64,000 bases of DNA, taken from the NCBI RefSeq assembly GCF_000577815.1, contig NZ_CBYM010000007.1, positions 1-64,000 of the forward strand. The letters run 5' to 3'. Numbering within the stretch: the stretch's first letter is position 1; each line of letters begins with the position of its first letter. The stretch is from Clostridium saudiense. Lineage in GTDB: Bacteria > Bacillota > Clostridia > Clostridiales > Clostridiaceae. The notes beneath the pieces are model-generated. The model had not been told where the DNA came from and ran no database searches. It was given only the letters and a program-made list of their open reading frames with translations. The position numbers and the translations under genes were made by a program. This document shows positions 17,656 to 26,248 of this stretch, piece by piece.

Positions 17656-18717
17656 TTGAAAAAATTAAAATCTTTAGTTGCATTAGCAGCTGCTGCAATA
17701 TTAACTGCTTCTCTTTTCACTGGCTGTGGAAATAGTAATGTTGGTGAAAATGGAACAATAAATTTCTTTAATGTAGGAGACTATATTGATGAAGCTCTAA
17801 TTAGAAAATTTGAAAAAGAAACTGGAATTAAAGTTAATTACTCAACTTATGATACTAATGAAATCATGTATCAAAAGGTAAAAACTAATCCTGGTACATA
17901 CGACTTAGTAGTTCCTTCTGATTATATGATTGAAAAAATGATACAAGAAGATTTGCTAGAAACAATAGATTATAACAATATTCCTAACTATCAATATATA
18001 GGTGAAAATTATAAAAACTTATCTTACGATCCAACAAATGAATACTCTGTGCCATATATGTGGGGTACTATTGGTATTATCTATGACAGTTCTAGAATTA
18101 CAGAACCTGTAACTAGTTGGGATATACTTTGGGATAGCAAATATAAAGATGAAGTATATATGTTTAATTCTTTAAGAGATTCTTTAGCTATAGCTTTAAT
18201 TAAAGCTGGATATTCTATTAATTCAGATGTTCCTAGTGAAATAGATGCAGCTAAAGATGAATTATTAGAACAAAGAAAATTAACAAATCCTGTTTACGTT
18301 GTTGATGAAGTCAAAGATAATATGATTACAGGTGAAAAAATGCTTGCTGCTGTTTGGTCTGGAGATGCAATATATATAATGAATGAAAATCCTGACATGA
18401 AATATGTTATTCCAGAAGAAGGCTCAAATAAATGGGTTGATGCTTTATGTATTCCTAAGGATGCTCCTAATAAAGCTGGTGCTGAAGCATTTATCAACTT
18501 CTTATGCGATCCTGAAAACGCAAAAGAAAATGTTGATTATATAGGATATTCTACTCCTAATACTGCAGCATATGATTTACTTGATGATGAAACTAAAAAT
18601 AATCCAGCTGCATATCCTTCTGATTCTATATTAGATAAATGTGTCTTATTTACTAATTTAAATCAAGAAACTTTAAAATTATACGAATCAGCATTTACTG
18701 AAGTGCTTTCTCAATAG
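17656..18717 (+). CDS. potD: Spermidine/putrescine-binding lipoprotein PotD
   Basis: A 353-residue solute-binding lipoprotein. A signal peptide ends in the lipobox LFTGC, so Cys is about residue 23. The mature part has family blocks INFFNVGDYIDEALIRKFEK, DLVVPSDYMIEKM and PYMWGTIGI, and closes with NLNQETLKLYESAF. It captures polyamines outside the cell and hands them to PotBC. The TTG start has AAGGGGTG upstream and begins one base after the potC stop. A strong terminator follows. Confidence 0.94.
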   Translation: MKKLKSLVALAAAAILTASLFTGCGNSNVGENGTINFFNVGDYIDEALIRKFEKETGIKVNYSTYDTNEIMYQKVKTNPGTYDLVVPSDYMIEKMIQEDLLETIDYNNIPNYQYIGENYKNLSYDPTNEYSVPYMWGTIGIIYDSSRITEPVTSWDILWDSKYKDEVYMFNSLRDSLAIALIKAGYSINSDVPSEIDAAKDELLEQRKLTNPVYVVDEVKDNMITGEKMLAAVWSGDAIYIMNENPDMKYVIPEEGSNKWVDALCIPKDAPNKAGAEAFINFLCDPENAKENVDYIGYSTPNTAAYDLLDDETKNNPAAYPSDSILDKCVLFTNLNQETLKLYESAFTEVLSQ

Positions 18718-18723
18718 TATTAT

Positions 18724-18769
18724 AAAAAACAGAATTATATACATTCATAGTATATAATTCTGTTTTTTT
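18724..18769 (+). terminator. pot operon terminator
   Basis: A long stem (ACAGAATTATATAC with its complement) and a 7-nt loop, followed by seven T residues. Confidence 0.92.
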
Positions 18770-18807
18770 ATAAATATTATAATTTAAAATTATAAATAAA
18801 CATATTA

Positions 18808-18835
18808 TTAACATCAAAATCACATATGATATAAT
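18808..18835 (+). promoter_or_regulatory. acyP promoter
   Basis: TTAACA-16-TATAAT, 34 nt before the acyP ATG. Confidence 0.6.
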
Positions 18836-18869
18836 CTATAATAGATTATATTATTTTTAGGAGGATTTT

Positions 18870-19142
18870 ATGGTTAGATATTACATAATAGTAGATGGTC
18901 GTGTCCAAGGTGTTGGATTTAGATTTTTTTGTACTATGACTGCAAGAAAGTATGATTTAACTGGTTGGGTAAGAAATATGGAAAATGGTATGGTTGAAAT
19001 GGAAGTTCAAGGAGATGATTCTTCTATAACTAAATATATTAAAGATATAAAAAAAGGTAATAGGTTCATTAGAGTTGATGAACTTTACCAAAAGAAAATT
19101 GAAATTCTTCCAAATGAGCGTACATTTACAGAAAAATATTAA
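18870..19142 (+). CDS. acyP: Acylphosphatase
   Basis: A 90-residue single-domain enzyme that hydrolyses acyl phosphates such as acetyl phosphate or 1,3-bisphosphoglycerate. GRVQGVGFRFF carries the catalytic Arg (about residue 20), and GWVRNMENG carries the catalytic Asn. Length is normal. GGAGG precedes the ATG. It is monocistronic, with its own promoter and terminator. Confidence 0.94.
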   Translation: MVRYYIIVDGRVQGVGFRFFCTMTARKYDLTGWVRNMENGMVEMEVQGDDSSITKYIKDIKKGNRFIRVDELYQKKIEILPNERTFTEKY

Positions 19143-19159
19143 TTATATTCACATAAAAT

Positions 19160-19203
19160 AAGAGTTAAATGTTTATAAATCCTTAATCATTTAACTCTTT
19201 TAT
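19160..19203. terminator. Bidirectional terminator
   Basis: A 12-bp stem AAGAGTTAAATG with CATTTAACTCTT, between the converging acyP and glucosaminidase genes. Confidence 0.85.
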
Positions 19204-19211
19204 TAATATTA

Positions 19212-19982
19212 CTATTTAACTTTATTATCATATTCCATTAAATTATATTTTTCTATTAATGCAATTAATTTATCTGCATAAACTGCTACCCCATCTGCAT
19301 TTCTAACTGTACTATACCCTGCATTTTCTAATGCTTGCGCCTGTTCTTTATAATTCTTTCCTGAAAATAATCCTGATTCCGCATATCTTGAATTTTCATA
19401 TAGAAATCTTCCATGATCTTCAATTGAATCTTCAATATTATCATACTTTCTAAAGTTAGCTATAGTAGTATCATTATAATTTTCACTTGTAGAGACTGTT
19501 GCAATGGCTCCGCTCCATCTAGAATCTGCTTTTATTCCAAATAAATTATTATGGGTAACTGCAAGGTCTGATTGCCCCCATCCTGATTCTAATATGGCTT
19601 GAGCTATAGTAATTGATGGTAAAATCCCATACTCCTCATAACTTTTAATAGCGCCATGAGATATTTTATTTAAAAATTCTATCTTATCATCATCCAAATT
19701 AACATTAAAATTTACCTCTACTACTTTTTCATTACTTATATCTGAATTTACATCTGCACTATTTTCCTCTTCAATACTATCGTTTATGTTATCATTTCCT
19801 GTTTCTTCACTTATATATCTTACATTTGTAACACTTTGAGAAATTTTAATTTTTATTGTACTAAATATAGTTACAATCATCAATGAAGATAAAATAATTA
19901 TCATAGCAAATTTATAAAGCATAGTTTTCTTATCAGATAAAACATAACTATTTAAACCTCTGTATTTAATATTACTTTTCAT
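19212..19982 (-). CDS. GH73 N-acetylglucosaminidase (autolysin)
   Basis: A 256-residue protein with an N-terminal membrane helix (about 25-45), an acidic linker, and a C-terminal glucosaminidase domain of the FlgJ/LytG type. The catalytic Glu lies in AQAILESGWGQSDLA, and NNLFGIKA, ANFRKYDN and YAESGLFSG are standard blocks. It should cleave the glycan strands of peptidoglycan while tethered to the membrane. There are no SH3 or LysM wall-binding repeats. GGAGAG precedes the ATG. It is a single gene. Confidence 0.9.
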   Translation of the reverse strand: MKSNIKYRGLNSYVLSDKKTMLYKFAMIIILSSLMIVTIFSTIKIKISQSVTNVRYISEETGNDNINDSIEEENSADVNSDISNEKVVEVNFNVNLDDDKIEFLNKISHGAIKSYEEYGILPSITIAQAILESGWGQSDLAVTHNNLFGIKADSRWSGAIATVSTSENYNDTTIANFRKYDNIEDSIEDHGRFLYENSRYAESGLFSGKNYKEQAQALENAGYSTVRNADGVAVYADKLIALIEKYNLMEYDNKVK

Positions 19983-20152
19983 CTTAAACTCTCCTATAAT
20001 TTTAAAATACTCTTTAGTGGCTTCACTTTTCCATCTATATTTTAAAGCTACACCTTTGGATATTTATAAATCATATTTACCTCCTATACTTTATTTTACC
20101 TTTTTAAGTATATTTTTATTACTAAAGTAACCATAATTTTAAAAATACATAT

Positions 20153-20207
20153 ATAATAAAAAAATCTGTTATAGGCTAAATTTATAATCTAAAACCTATA
20201 ACAGATT
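20153..20207 (-). terminator. AGCS symporter terminator
   Basis: A 13-bp stem AATCTGTTATAGG with its complement, followed on the minus strand by seven T residues. Confidence 0.92.
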
Positions 20208-20218
20208 CAACTTTTTCA

Positions 20219-21625
20219 TTATTCTATTTCATAAACTTTCTCTAAAGCATTACTTTGTTCCCTCTTAAATTCTTGAAAAAACTCATTAGTTTCATTTATT
20301 ACTACATTTCTTAATCCAATTAATCCAACTAAATTAGGTAATGCCATCAATCCATTTACTATATCAGCTATTATAAATACTAAATCTAGTGATAAGAATG
20401 GACCTACTGCTACAAAAACAATAAATATTATCTTATAAAATATAATGCCCTTTACACCTGTTAAATATTGAATACATCTTTCTCCATAATAATTCCATCC
20501 TATTATAGTAGTAAATGCAAAGAAAATTAATCCTATATTTACTATATACTTTCCTATAACTGCAAATGGTAATCCTTGTTGAAATGCAAATGTAGTCATT
20601 TCAGCACCCTCAAGACCACTGTTAAAGCTTCCTGTTAATACAATTGCAAGACCTGTCATAGTACATATTATTATTGTGTCAATAAATGTACCCGTCATTG
20701 AAATTAAACCTTGCTTAACTGGTGATTTTGTTTTAGCCGCAGCAGCTGCTATTGGTGCACTACCAAGACCTGCTTCATTTGAAAACACGCCTCTTCCAAC
20801 ACCTCTTTGAATGGCTAAAGCTACAGTAATACCTGCTGTACCACCTAATGCTGCCTTTGGATTAAATGCACTATTTATTATTAACATTATTGCTGAAGGT
20901 ATTTCTTTTAAATTAAATCCTAATACTAATAATGCACCTAATATATATAATATAGCCATTGATGGTACAATCTTTTCAGCAACATTTGATATTCTTTTTA
21001 TACCACCTAAAGTTACTAATGCAACTAATACAGTTACTATAATAGCAGTACACCATAAAGGAATATTAAAAGATATTAATGCTGCTTTAGATATAGAATT
21101 TACTTGTCCAAATGTACCTATTCCAAGAAGTGCTACCCCTACGCCAAACACAGCAAACATTTTAGCTAAAAATTTATTACCAAGACCTTTTTCTATATAA
21201 TACATAGGTCCACCTGACATTTGTCCATTTTCATCTACTTCCCTATATTTTATAGCTAAAACTCCTTCTGCATATTTAGTTGCCATTCCAAAAAATGCAG
21301 CAATCCACATCCAAAATAAAGCTCCTGGTCCCCCTGCTGCAATAGCCGTTGCTACACCAACGATGTTTCCTGTCCCTATTGTAGCTGATAAAGCAGTACA
21401 TAATGCCGCAAAACTTGATACATCACCTTTTGCCTCTTCATCACCTTCTTCATCATCTTTAACAAATAAATATTTAAGTGCTAGTGGTAATTTAAATACT
21501 TGTATTAACTTTAATTTAAAAGTAAAGTATATTCCTGTTCCTACTAATAATATTAGCAAAGGTGGCCCCCATACTATCCCATCAATACTATTTAATACTT
21601 TTTCAACTCCATTTAAAAATTCCAT
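20219..21625 (-). CDS. Alanine/glycine:cation symporter (AGCS family)
   Basis: A 468-residue sodium-coupled amino-acid symporter of the AlsT/DagA type. Family signatures include ATIGTGNIVGVATAIAAGGP, GGPMYYIEKGLG and FSNEAGLGSAPIAAAAAKT. There are about ten membrane helices. The leader carries a tandem glycine riboswitch, so glycine is the likely substrate and sensed ligand. AAGGAGGA precedes the ATG. An AT-rich inverted-repeat element of about 275 bp lies between the riboswitch and this gene. Confidence 0.93.
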   Translation of the reverse strand: MEFLNGVEKVLNSIDGIVWGPPLLILLVGTGIYFTFKLKLIQVFKLPLALKYLFVKDDEEGDEEAKGDVSSFAALCTALSATIGTGNIVGVATAIAAGGPGALFWMWIAAFFGMATKYAEGVLAIKYREVDENGQMSGGPMYYIEKGLGNKFLAKMFAVFGVGVALLGIGTFGQVNSISKAALISFNIPLWCTAIIVTVLVALVTLGGIKRISNVAEKIVPSMAILYILGALLVLGFNLKEIPSAIMLIINSAFNPKAALGGTAGITVALAIQRGVGRGVFSNEAGLGSAPIAAAAAKTKSPVKQGLISMTGTFIDTIIICTMTGLAIVLTGSFNSGLEGAEMTTFAFQQGLPFAVIGKYIVNIGLIFFAFTTIIGWNYYGERCIQYLTGVKGIIFYKIIFIVFVAVGPFLSLDLVFIIADIVNGLMALPNLVGLIGLRNVVINETNEFFQEFKREQSNALEKVYEIE

Positions 21626-21659
21626 AAAAAAATCCTCCTTAAAATTATAAATTTATAGG

Positions 21660-21935
21660 AGGAGATTAGAGTTAGTTTTTAGTTAAGAGTTTTTAGTTAG
21701 GCGCTAAGGTAAAATTCAGGTAACCTGAATTTTTTAATATAAAGTGAATTTCTAATATTAAGATTAAATTTTTATGCAATCTTAATATTAGAATTCGTTA
21801 TCTAAATCTTATTCCTTGTTATCTCTAACCTAAAAATTGGTTGTAAATTACTATCCATAAGATAAAACTAATAAACTCAATAATGAGTTTAAACCTTAAC
21901 TACTAACTATTAACTATTAACTTTTAACTAATCTT
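21660..21935. repeat. MITE-like inverted-repeat element in the symporter leader
   Basis: The two ends carry related inverted ends built from AACT(A/C)TTAACT units; 16 of 20 end positions match. Inside are a 14-bp stem CTAATATTAAGATT with its complement (about 21753-21793) and a palindrome AAATTCAGGT at about 21715. There is no ORF. It resembles a non-autonomous element or a decayed expression platform. The same AACTATTAACTA units recur near 59850. Confidence 0.45.
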
Positions 21936-21937
21936 AA

Positions 21938-22090
21938 TCCCCTGTCCTTTTACCTGAGAGTTTCAGTTTAACTTTAAATTAAACCTTGCTCCTTCGGTGC
22001 TCTTATGAGTCTCTCCAGAGGCTCGTCCAGTAACGGTCCTAATACCTGAAAGATTTACTTCTTCGGTGGATCTAAATCGCTCTCCCATTA
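21938..22090 (-). ncRNA. gcvT riboswitch: Tandem glycine riboswitch
   Basis: Read on the minus strand, the first aptamer begins GGGAGAG and has CACCGAAGAAG then CTTTCAGGTATTAGGAC. The second has CTGGAGAGACTC, GCACCGAAGGAGCAA and CTCTCAGGTAAAAGGACAG. These are the conserved cores of the two glycine aptamers. The promoter lies at 22123-22151, and the gene controlled is the AGCS symporter 312 nt downstream. Confidence 0.93.
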
Positions 22091-22122
22091 CCTTCAACCG
22101 AACATATTAACTTATAAAGCTT

Positions 22123-22151
22123 ATTATATACATAAATTTCAAATCAATCAA
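22123..22151 (-). promoter_or_regulatory. Promoter of the glycine riboswitch transcript
   Basis: TTGATT-17-TATAAT on the minus strand, about 33 nt before the first aptamer. Confidence 0.75.
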
Positions 22152-22162
22152 TATAAAAATTT

Positions 22163-23833
22163 TTATTTACTTCCATACAATCTATTTAAAGCACTTATTA
22201 TAGACTTTATTGAAGCTCTCGTAATATTACTATCAACTCCAACACCAAATGTCTTTTTGTTAGTATCATTTCTACTCATATAAACATATGCTGCTGCTTC
22301 AGCTTCAGAACCTGTACTCAATGCATGTTCCTTATAATCAATTATACTAACATCTATTAATTTACTATTAGATAATGCTTTACCTAATGAATCTATTGGT
22401 CCATTACCTATACCTTCTATTTCACGTTCTTCTCCTTTATAATTAATAACAGCATTTACTTTCGTTGTTTTCTCTGTATCACTATTGATATCTGATATAG
22501 AAATACTTATTAATTTAAAAGGTTCCTGTAAAGATAAATACTGCTCTTTAAATGCATCCATAATTTCGTTTGGCTGAACTTCACCTTTTTTCTCAGAAAT
22601 TTTTTGTACCACTTCTGCAAATTCCTGTTGCATTGATTTAGGTAATTTAAATCCAAAACAATGATCCATTACAAATGCAACTCCACCTTTACCTGATTGA
22701 CTATTAATTCTAACTAATGGTTCATATTCTCTTCCAAGATCACTTGGATCAACAGGCAAATATGGTACTTGCCATATTTTTGAGCCTCTTTCTTCATATT
22801 TCTTCATCCCTTTATTTATTGCATCTTGATGTGAACCTGAAAATGCAGTAAATACTAAATTTCCTGCATAAGGATGTCTAACCGGTACTGGTATTTTTAC
22901 ACATCTTTCATAAATCTCAATTATATCATTTATATTTTCAAGATTTAACATTGGATTAACTCCATGTGAAAACATATTATATGCAACCGTTAATATATCT
23001 ACATTACCTGTTCTTTCTCCATTACCAAATAATGTTCCTTCAACTCTATCTGCTCCTGCTAATAAAGCTAACTCAGCATCAGCAACACCTGTACCTCTAT
23101 CATTATGCGGATGAACACTAACAATAATTCTATCTCTATTCTTAAAATTTTGACACATATATTCTATTTGATCAGCAAATACATTTGGTGTATCCATTTG
23201 TACTGTTGATGGTAAATTTATAATAATCTTATTTTCACTAGTTGCACCCCAAGCATCAGCAACTGCATCACAAACTTCTAATGCATATTCTACTTCTGTT
23301 CCAGTAAAACTTTCAGGTGAATATTCTAAAAATATTTTCCCCTCAAAATCAGAAGTATATTTTTTTACAAGCTTTGTCCCCTCAACTGCAATATTCTTTA
23401 TTTCTTCTTTACTCATATTGAATACTACATCTCTTTGTAAAACTGAAGTTGAATTATATATATGAACTATAGCTTGTTTTACTCCTTGTAAAGCTTCAAA
23501 AGTTCTTTCTATTAAATGTGGCCTTGCCTGAGTTAATACTTGTACTACTACATCATCAGGAATACAATTATCCTCTACTAATCTTCTTAAAAAATCAAAT
23601 TCAATCTGAGATGATGAAGGGAAACCAACTTCAATTTCTTTAAACCCCAATTTAACTAACATATTAAAGAATTCTACTTTTTCATCTATATTCATTGGAT
23701 TTATAAGAGCTTGATTTCCATCTCTTAAATCAACACTACACCAAATTGGTGCTTTTTCAATAACATTATTTGGCCATGTTCTTTCCTTCAAACTGATTGT
23801 TTCAAATCTCCTATACTTACTGTAATTTAACAT
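22163..23833 (-). CDS. leuA: 2-isopropylmalate synthase (long form)
   Basis: A 556-residue enzyme condensing acetyl-CoA with 2-oxoisovalerate, the committed step of leucine synthesis. VDLRDGNQALINPM near residue 35 is the metal and substrate-binding start of the DRE-TIM barrel. HPHNDRGTGVADAELALLAGADRVEGTLFGNGERTGN holds the His-x-His pair (shown here as HPHNDRGTG only in part for reading). The C-terminal LeuA regulatory domain gives leucine feedback. The length matches the fungal-like LeuA2 group. AAGGGGG precedes the ATG. The T-box upstream controls it. No leuB, leuC or leuD follows; the glycine riboswitch unit comes next. Confidence 0.95.
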   Translation of the reverse strand: MLNYSKYRRFETISLKERTWPNNVIEKAPIWCSVDLRDGNQALINPMNIDEKVEFFNMLVKLGFKEIEVGFPSSSQIEFDFLRRLVEDNCIPDDVVVQVLTQARPHLIERTFEALQGVKQAIVHIYNSTSVLQRDVVFNMSKEEIKNIAVEGTKLVKKYTSDFEGKIFLEYSPESFTGTEVEYALEVCDAVADAWGATSENKIIINLPSTVQMDTPNVFADQIEYMCQNFKNRDRIIVSVHPHNDRGTGVADAELALLAGADRVEGTLFGNGERTGNVDILTVAYNMFSHGVNPMLNLENINDIIEIYERCVKIPVPVRHPYAGNLVFTAFSGSHQDAINKGMKKYEERGSKIWQVPYLPVDPSDLGREYEPLVRINSQSGKGGVAFVMDHCFGFKLPKSMQQEFAEVVQKISEKKGEVQPNEIMDAFKEQYLSLQEPFKLISISISDINSDTEKTTKVNAVINYKGEEREIEGIGNGPIDSLGKALSNSKLIDVSIIDYKEHALSTGSEAEAAAYVYMSRNDTNKKTFGVGVDSNITRASIKSIISALNRLYGSK

Positions 23834-23889
23834 GTATAAATGCCCCCTTATATATAAATAAAATAAATTATTAACATATTATTATAATA

Positions 23890-24121
23890 AATAAAAAAAA
23901 CGCGTAATATTACCCTCCATTGGAGCGTATTTACGCGGTACCATCCAAAATTTATACTTAATTAAAATAACGGTATTAACCGATAAGAGCTACTAAAAGT
24001 TCACCCTTATAGCTCATGAGCGAGTTCAAAAATATAATTTATAGACTCGCAGCAACCGTCTACTCTCTGAAAAACCATGGATTCTTTACTACTCTCATTC
24101 CTAGCAATATTTATTTTATTT
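23890..24121 (-). ncRNA. T-box riboswitch, leucine (CTC specifier)
   Basis: On the minus strand the leader has stem I with AGAGAGTAGACGGTTGCTG, a specifier loop GAACTC (24027-24022) giving CTC for leucine, GGGTGAACTTTTAGTAGC, the antiterminator core TGGTACCGCG (23943-23934), and a terminator stem ending in eight T residues (to about 23890). Uncharged tRNA-Leu would pair with CTC and TGG to allow leuA transcription. Confidence 0.94.
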
Positions 24122-24127
24122 TCTATA

Positions 24128-24156
24128 ATATTACTATATTGCTTTATATTTGTCAA
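24128..24156 (-). promoter_or_regulatory. leuA T-box promoter
   Basis: A consensus TTGACA, 17 bp, then TAATAT on the minus strand. It lies just after the stop of the dehydrogenase gene. Confidence 0.75.
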
Positions 24157-24170
24157 TGAACATAATTATT

Positions 24171-25130
24171 TTATTTATCAACTCTATTTCTATCTTTTCC
24201 ATTATAAAAAGCTTTAATATTTTCTACAACTTCATTAAATAATCTTTCACGCGCCTCTATGCTTGCCCATGCAATATGTGGTGATAAAAGAAGCTTATCT
24301 TTATTTTTTATTGATAATAAAATATTATCTTCACCAACTGGCTCTGTCTCATAGACATCTAGCGCAGCCCCTCTTATTTGCTCTTCCTCAATAGCCCTAG
24401 CTAAATCCTTTTCTACAACAATAGGCCCTCTGCCCATATTTACTAGTATTGCACTACTCTTCATCTTAATTAATGCTTCATAATTAATTAATCCCTTTGT
24501 ATTTTCATTTAATGGAGCATGTATAGAAATAATATCACTTTTTTCTAATAACTCTTCAAAAGATACTTTTTTAAATTGAGTAGAAGAGTTTTTGCCAGAA
24601 GTAGAATAATATATTACCTCCGCACCAAAAGCTTCTGCTATCTTTCCTACCCTATTTCCTATTGCTCCTAGACCTATAATTCCCCATACTTTATTTTCAA
24701 TTTCATAATAAGGTTTATTTAAACATGTAAAAGATCCTGATTTTGAATATTCACCCTCCTTTACATACCTATCATAATATACTACTTGATCTAATAGTCC
24801 TAGTGCACTAGCAAATGTATGTTGAACTACAGCATTTGTTGAATATCCAGCTACATTAGCTACCCCTATTTTATGCTCTTTAGCATAATCTATATCTATG
24901 TTATTAAATCCTGTAGCTGTTTCTGCAATGAATTCAAGATTTTTTGCATCTTTCATGTTATTTCTATTTAACACTACTTTATTAGTTAATATTATATTAG
25001 CATCCTTTATTCTTTCAACTACTTGACTTTCATCTGTAGCTTCATAATATTGCACTTCTCCAATTTCATTAAGTTTTTCTATACTAATATCTCCTAAAGT
25101 TTTACCATCAAGTATTACTATTTTTTTCAT
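24171..25130 (-). CDS. D-2-hydroxyacid dehydrogenase
   Basis: A 319-residue NAD(P)-dependent dehydrogenase of the D-isomer family. The Rossmann motif is GIIGLGAIGNRVGK (about 152-165). The catalytic Arg lies in NMGRGPIVVE, the Glu in the ALDVYETEP segment, and the His in LSPHIAWAS. Possible substrates are hydroxypyruvate, glyoxylate or a branched 2-keto acid; sequence alone does not decide. GGGAGGAT precedes the ATG. It lies between tRNA-Leu and the leuA T-box but has its own spacing from each. Confidence 0.88.
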   Translation of the reverse strand: MKKIVILDGKTLGDISIEKLNEIGEVQYYEATDESQVVERIKDANIILTNKVVLNRNNMKDAKNLEFIAETATGFNNIDIDYAKEHKIGVANVAGYSTNAVVQHTFASALGLLDQVVYYDRYVKEGEYSKSGSFTCLNKPYYEIENKVWGIIGLGAIGNRVGKIAEAFGAEVIYYSTSGKNSSTQFKKVSFEELLEKSDIISIHAPLNENTKGLINYEALIKMKSSAILVNMGRGPIVVEKDLARAIEEEQIRGAALDVYETEPVGEDNILLSIKNKDKLLLSPHIAWASIEARERLFNEVVENIKAFYNGKDRNRVDK

Positions 25131-25153
25131 TTATAAATCCTCCCGAAAATTTC

Positions 25154-25204
25154 TATAAAAAAAGAGCCACATCAAAAATATATTCACATATACCTTTGAT
25201 GCAG
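25154..25204 (-). terminator. Terminator after tRNA-Leu
   Basis: A 10-bp stem with two G-U pairs (CTGCATCAAA with TTTGATGTGG) and then CTC and seven T residues on the minus strand, ending the tRNA transcript. Confidence 0.6.
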
Positions 25205-25213
25205 TTCTATTAT

Positions 25214-25300
25214 TGGTGCAGATGGTGGGACTTGAACCCACACGAGGAATCCCTCAATAGACCCTCAATCTATCCTGTCTGCCTATTCCAGCACACCTGC
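25214..25300 (-). tRNA. tRNA-Leu (anticodon GAG)
   Basis: An 87-nt class II tRNA. The acceptor stem pairs GCAGGTG with CATCTGC. The anticodon stem ATAGA/TCTAT holds the loop TTGAGGG, giving GAG, which reads CTC and CTT. The long variable arm, T-arm GTGGGTTCAAGTCCCAC and an encoded 3' CCA are present. A promoter-like TTGAAA-17-TAAAAT lies upstream. Confidence 0.96.
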
Positions 25301-25367
25301 GCAAAATTTAAAAACTATAATATAATTTTATGTTATTAATAAATTAATTTCAAGTATATTTTTCCAT

Positions 25368-26132
25368 TTATTTCTTTAAAGCCTTTAGTATCTTTACAAT
25401 ATTGTCTAAATCCTCATTACTTAAATCATCAAAATTATCAAGCATACTCTTAATATCTTCAATGACTTTTTCCTCATATGTTTTTTCTATCTTTTTACCG
25501 CCATTTATTATGTATAATGTAATACTAGTTGTTATAACTCCTATAACACCTATACCTATAATCATTAATAAAACAGCAATTGCTTTACCTAATTGAGTTT
25601 TTAATAAAATATCACCATACCCAACCGTAGTAAATGTTACAAAACTCCACCATAAAGCATCTCCTATTGACATACCTTCAACTATAGATATTAATACAGC
25701 CCCTATTACTATAAAAATAGTAGAAACAACTAATAAAAAATTTAACCTACTTTTTCTAATTTCATCCTTGACTCTTATTTTAAATTTTATTGCACAAATA
25801 ATTAACATAATAGATTTAATAGCTTTTATACAATATGAAGAATTAACTTTTGAAGGAATAATAGTAAAACCTAAAACTCTAACATAAAATCTTATAGAAA
25901 ATATTGAAAACAAATCTATTAAATTTTCTTTTATAAATTTCCTTTTTTCTTTACTTATTGCAAGTCTTGTAACGTAATCACCTATAAATATCAATCTGAC
26001 TATATTATCAATATAATAAAATGTCCAACTTACCTCTTTGGGAATATTAATGAAAATTTCTATAATCAACATTAACGTTAACATAAGCGCAAGCAATCCT
26101 ATAAAAAAATCATATACACATTTCTTATTCAT
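25368..26132 (-). CDS. Voltage-gated-type potassium channel
   Basis: A 254-residue membrane protein with an N-terminal voltage-sensor-like set of helices (about 8-115), a pore loop with the selectivity filter TTVGYGD (about 179-185), and a last helix followed by a short cytoplasmic tail rich in Asp/Leu. There is no RCK/TrkA-N domain. It should conduct K+ across the cytoplasmic membrane. The sensor helices show only scattered Arg/Lys, so voltage gating is uncertain. It is a single gene upstream of tRNA-Leu. Confidence 0.88.
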   Translation of the reverse strand: MNKKCVYDFFIGLLALMLTLMLIIEIFINIPKEVSWTFYYIDNIVRLIFIGDYVTRLAISKEKRKFIKENLIDLFSIFSIRFYVRVLGFTIIPSKVNSSYCIKAIKSIMLIICAIKFKIRVKDEIRKSRLNFLLVVSTIFIVIGAVLISIVEGMSIGDALWWSFVTFTTVGYGDILLKTQLGKAIAVLLMIIGIGVIGVITTSITLYIINGGKKIEKTYEEKVIEDIKSMLDNFDDLSNEDLDNIVKILKALKK

Positions 26133-26204
26133 ACCCTTGCCTCATAAAATATAAATTTATATATTTATATTTATGTTATATGTAACTGATATATGATGAA
26201 TAAA

Positions 26205-26241
26205 AAATCAAAGGACTATTGCATTTACGCAATAGTCCTTT
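26205..26241 (-). terminator. malQ terminator
   Basis: A 13-bp stem AAAGGACTATTGC with its complement and a 6-nt loop, followed on the minus strand by GATTTTTTATT. Confidence 0.9.
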
Positions 26242-26248
26242 ATTATAA

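Noticed and set aside
20811-21650. Plus-strand frames within the AGCS gene
   Set aside because: Shadow frames of a clear transporter gene, without ribosome sites or recognisable domains.
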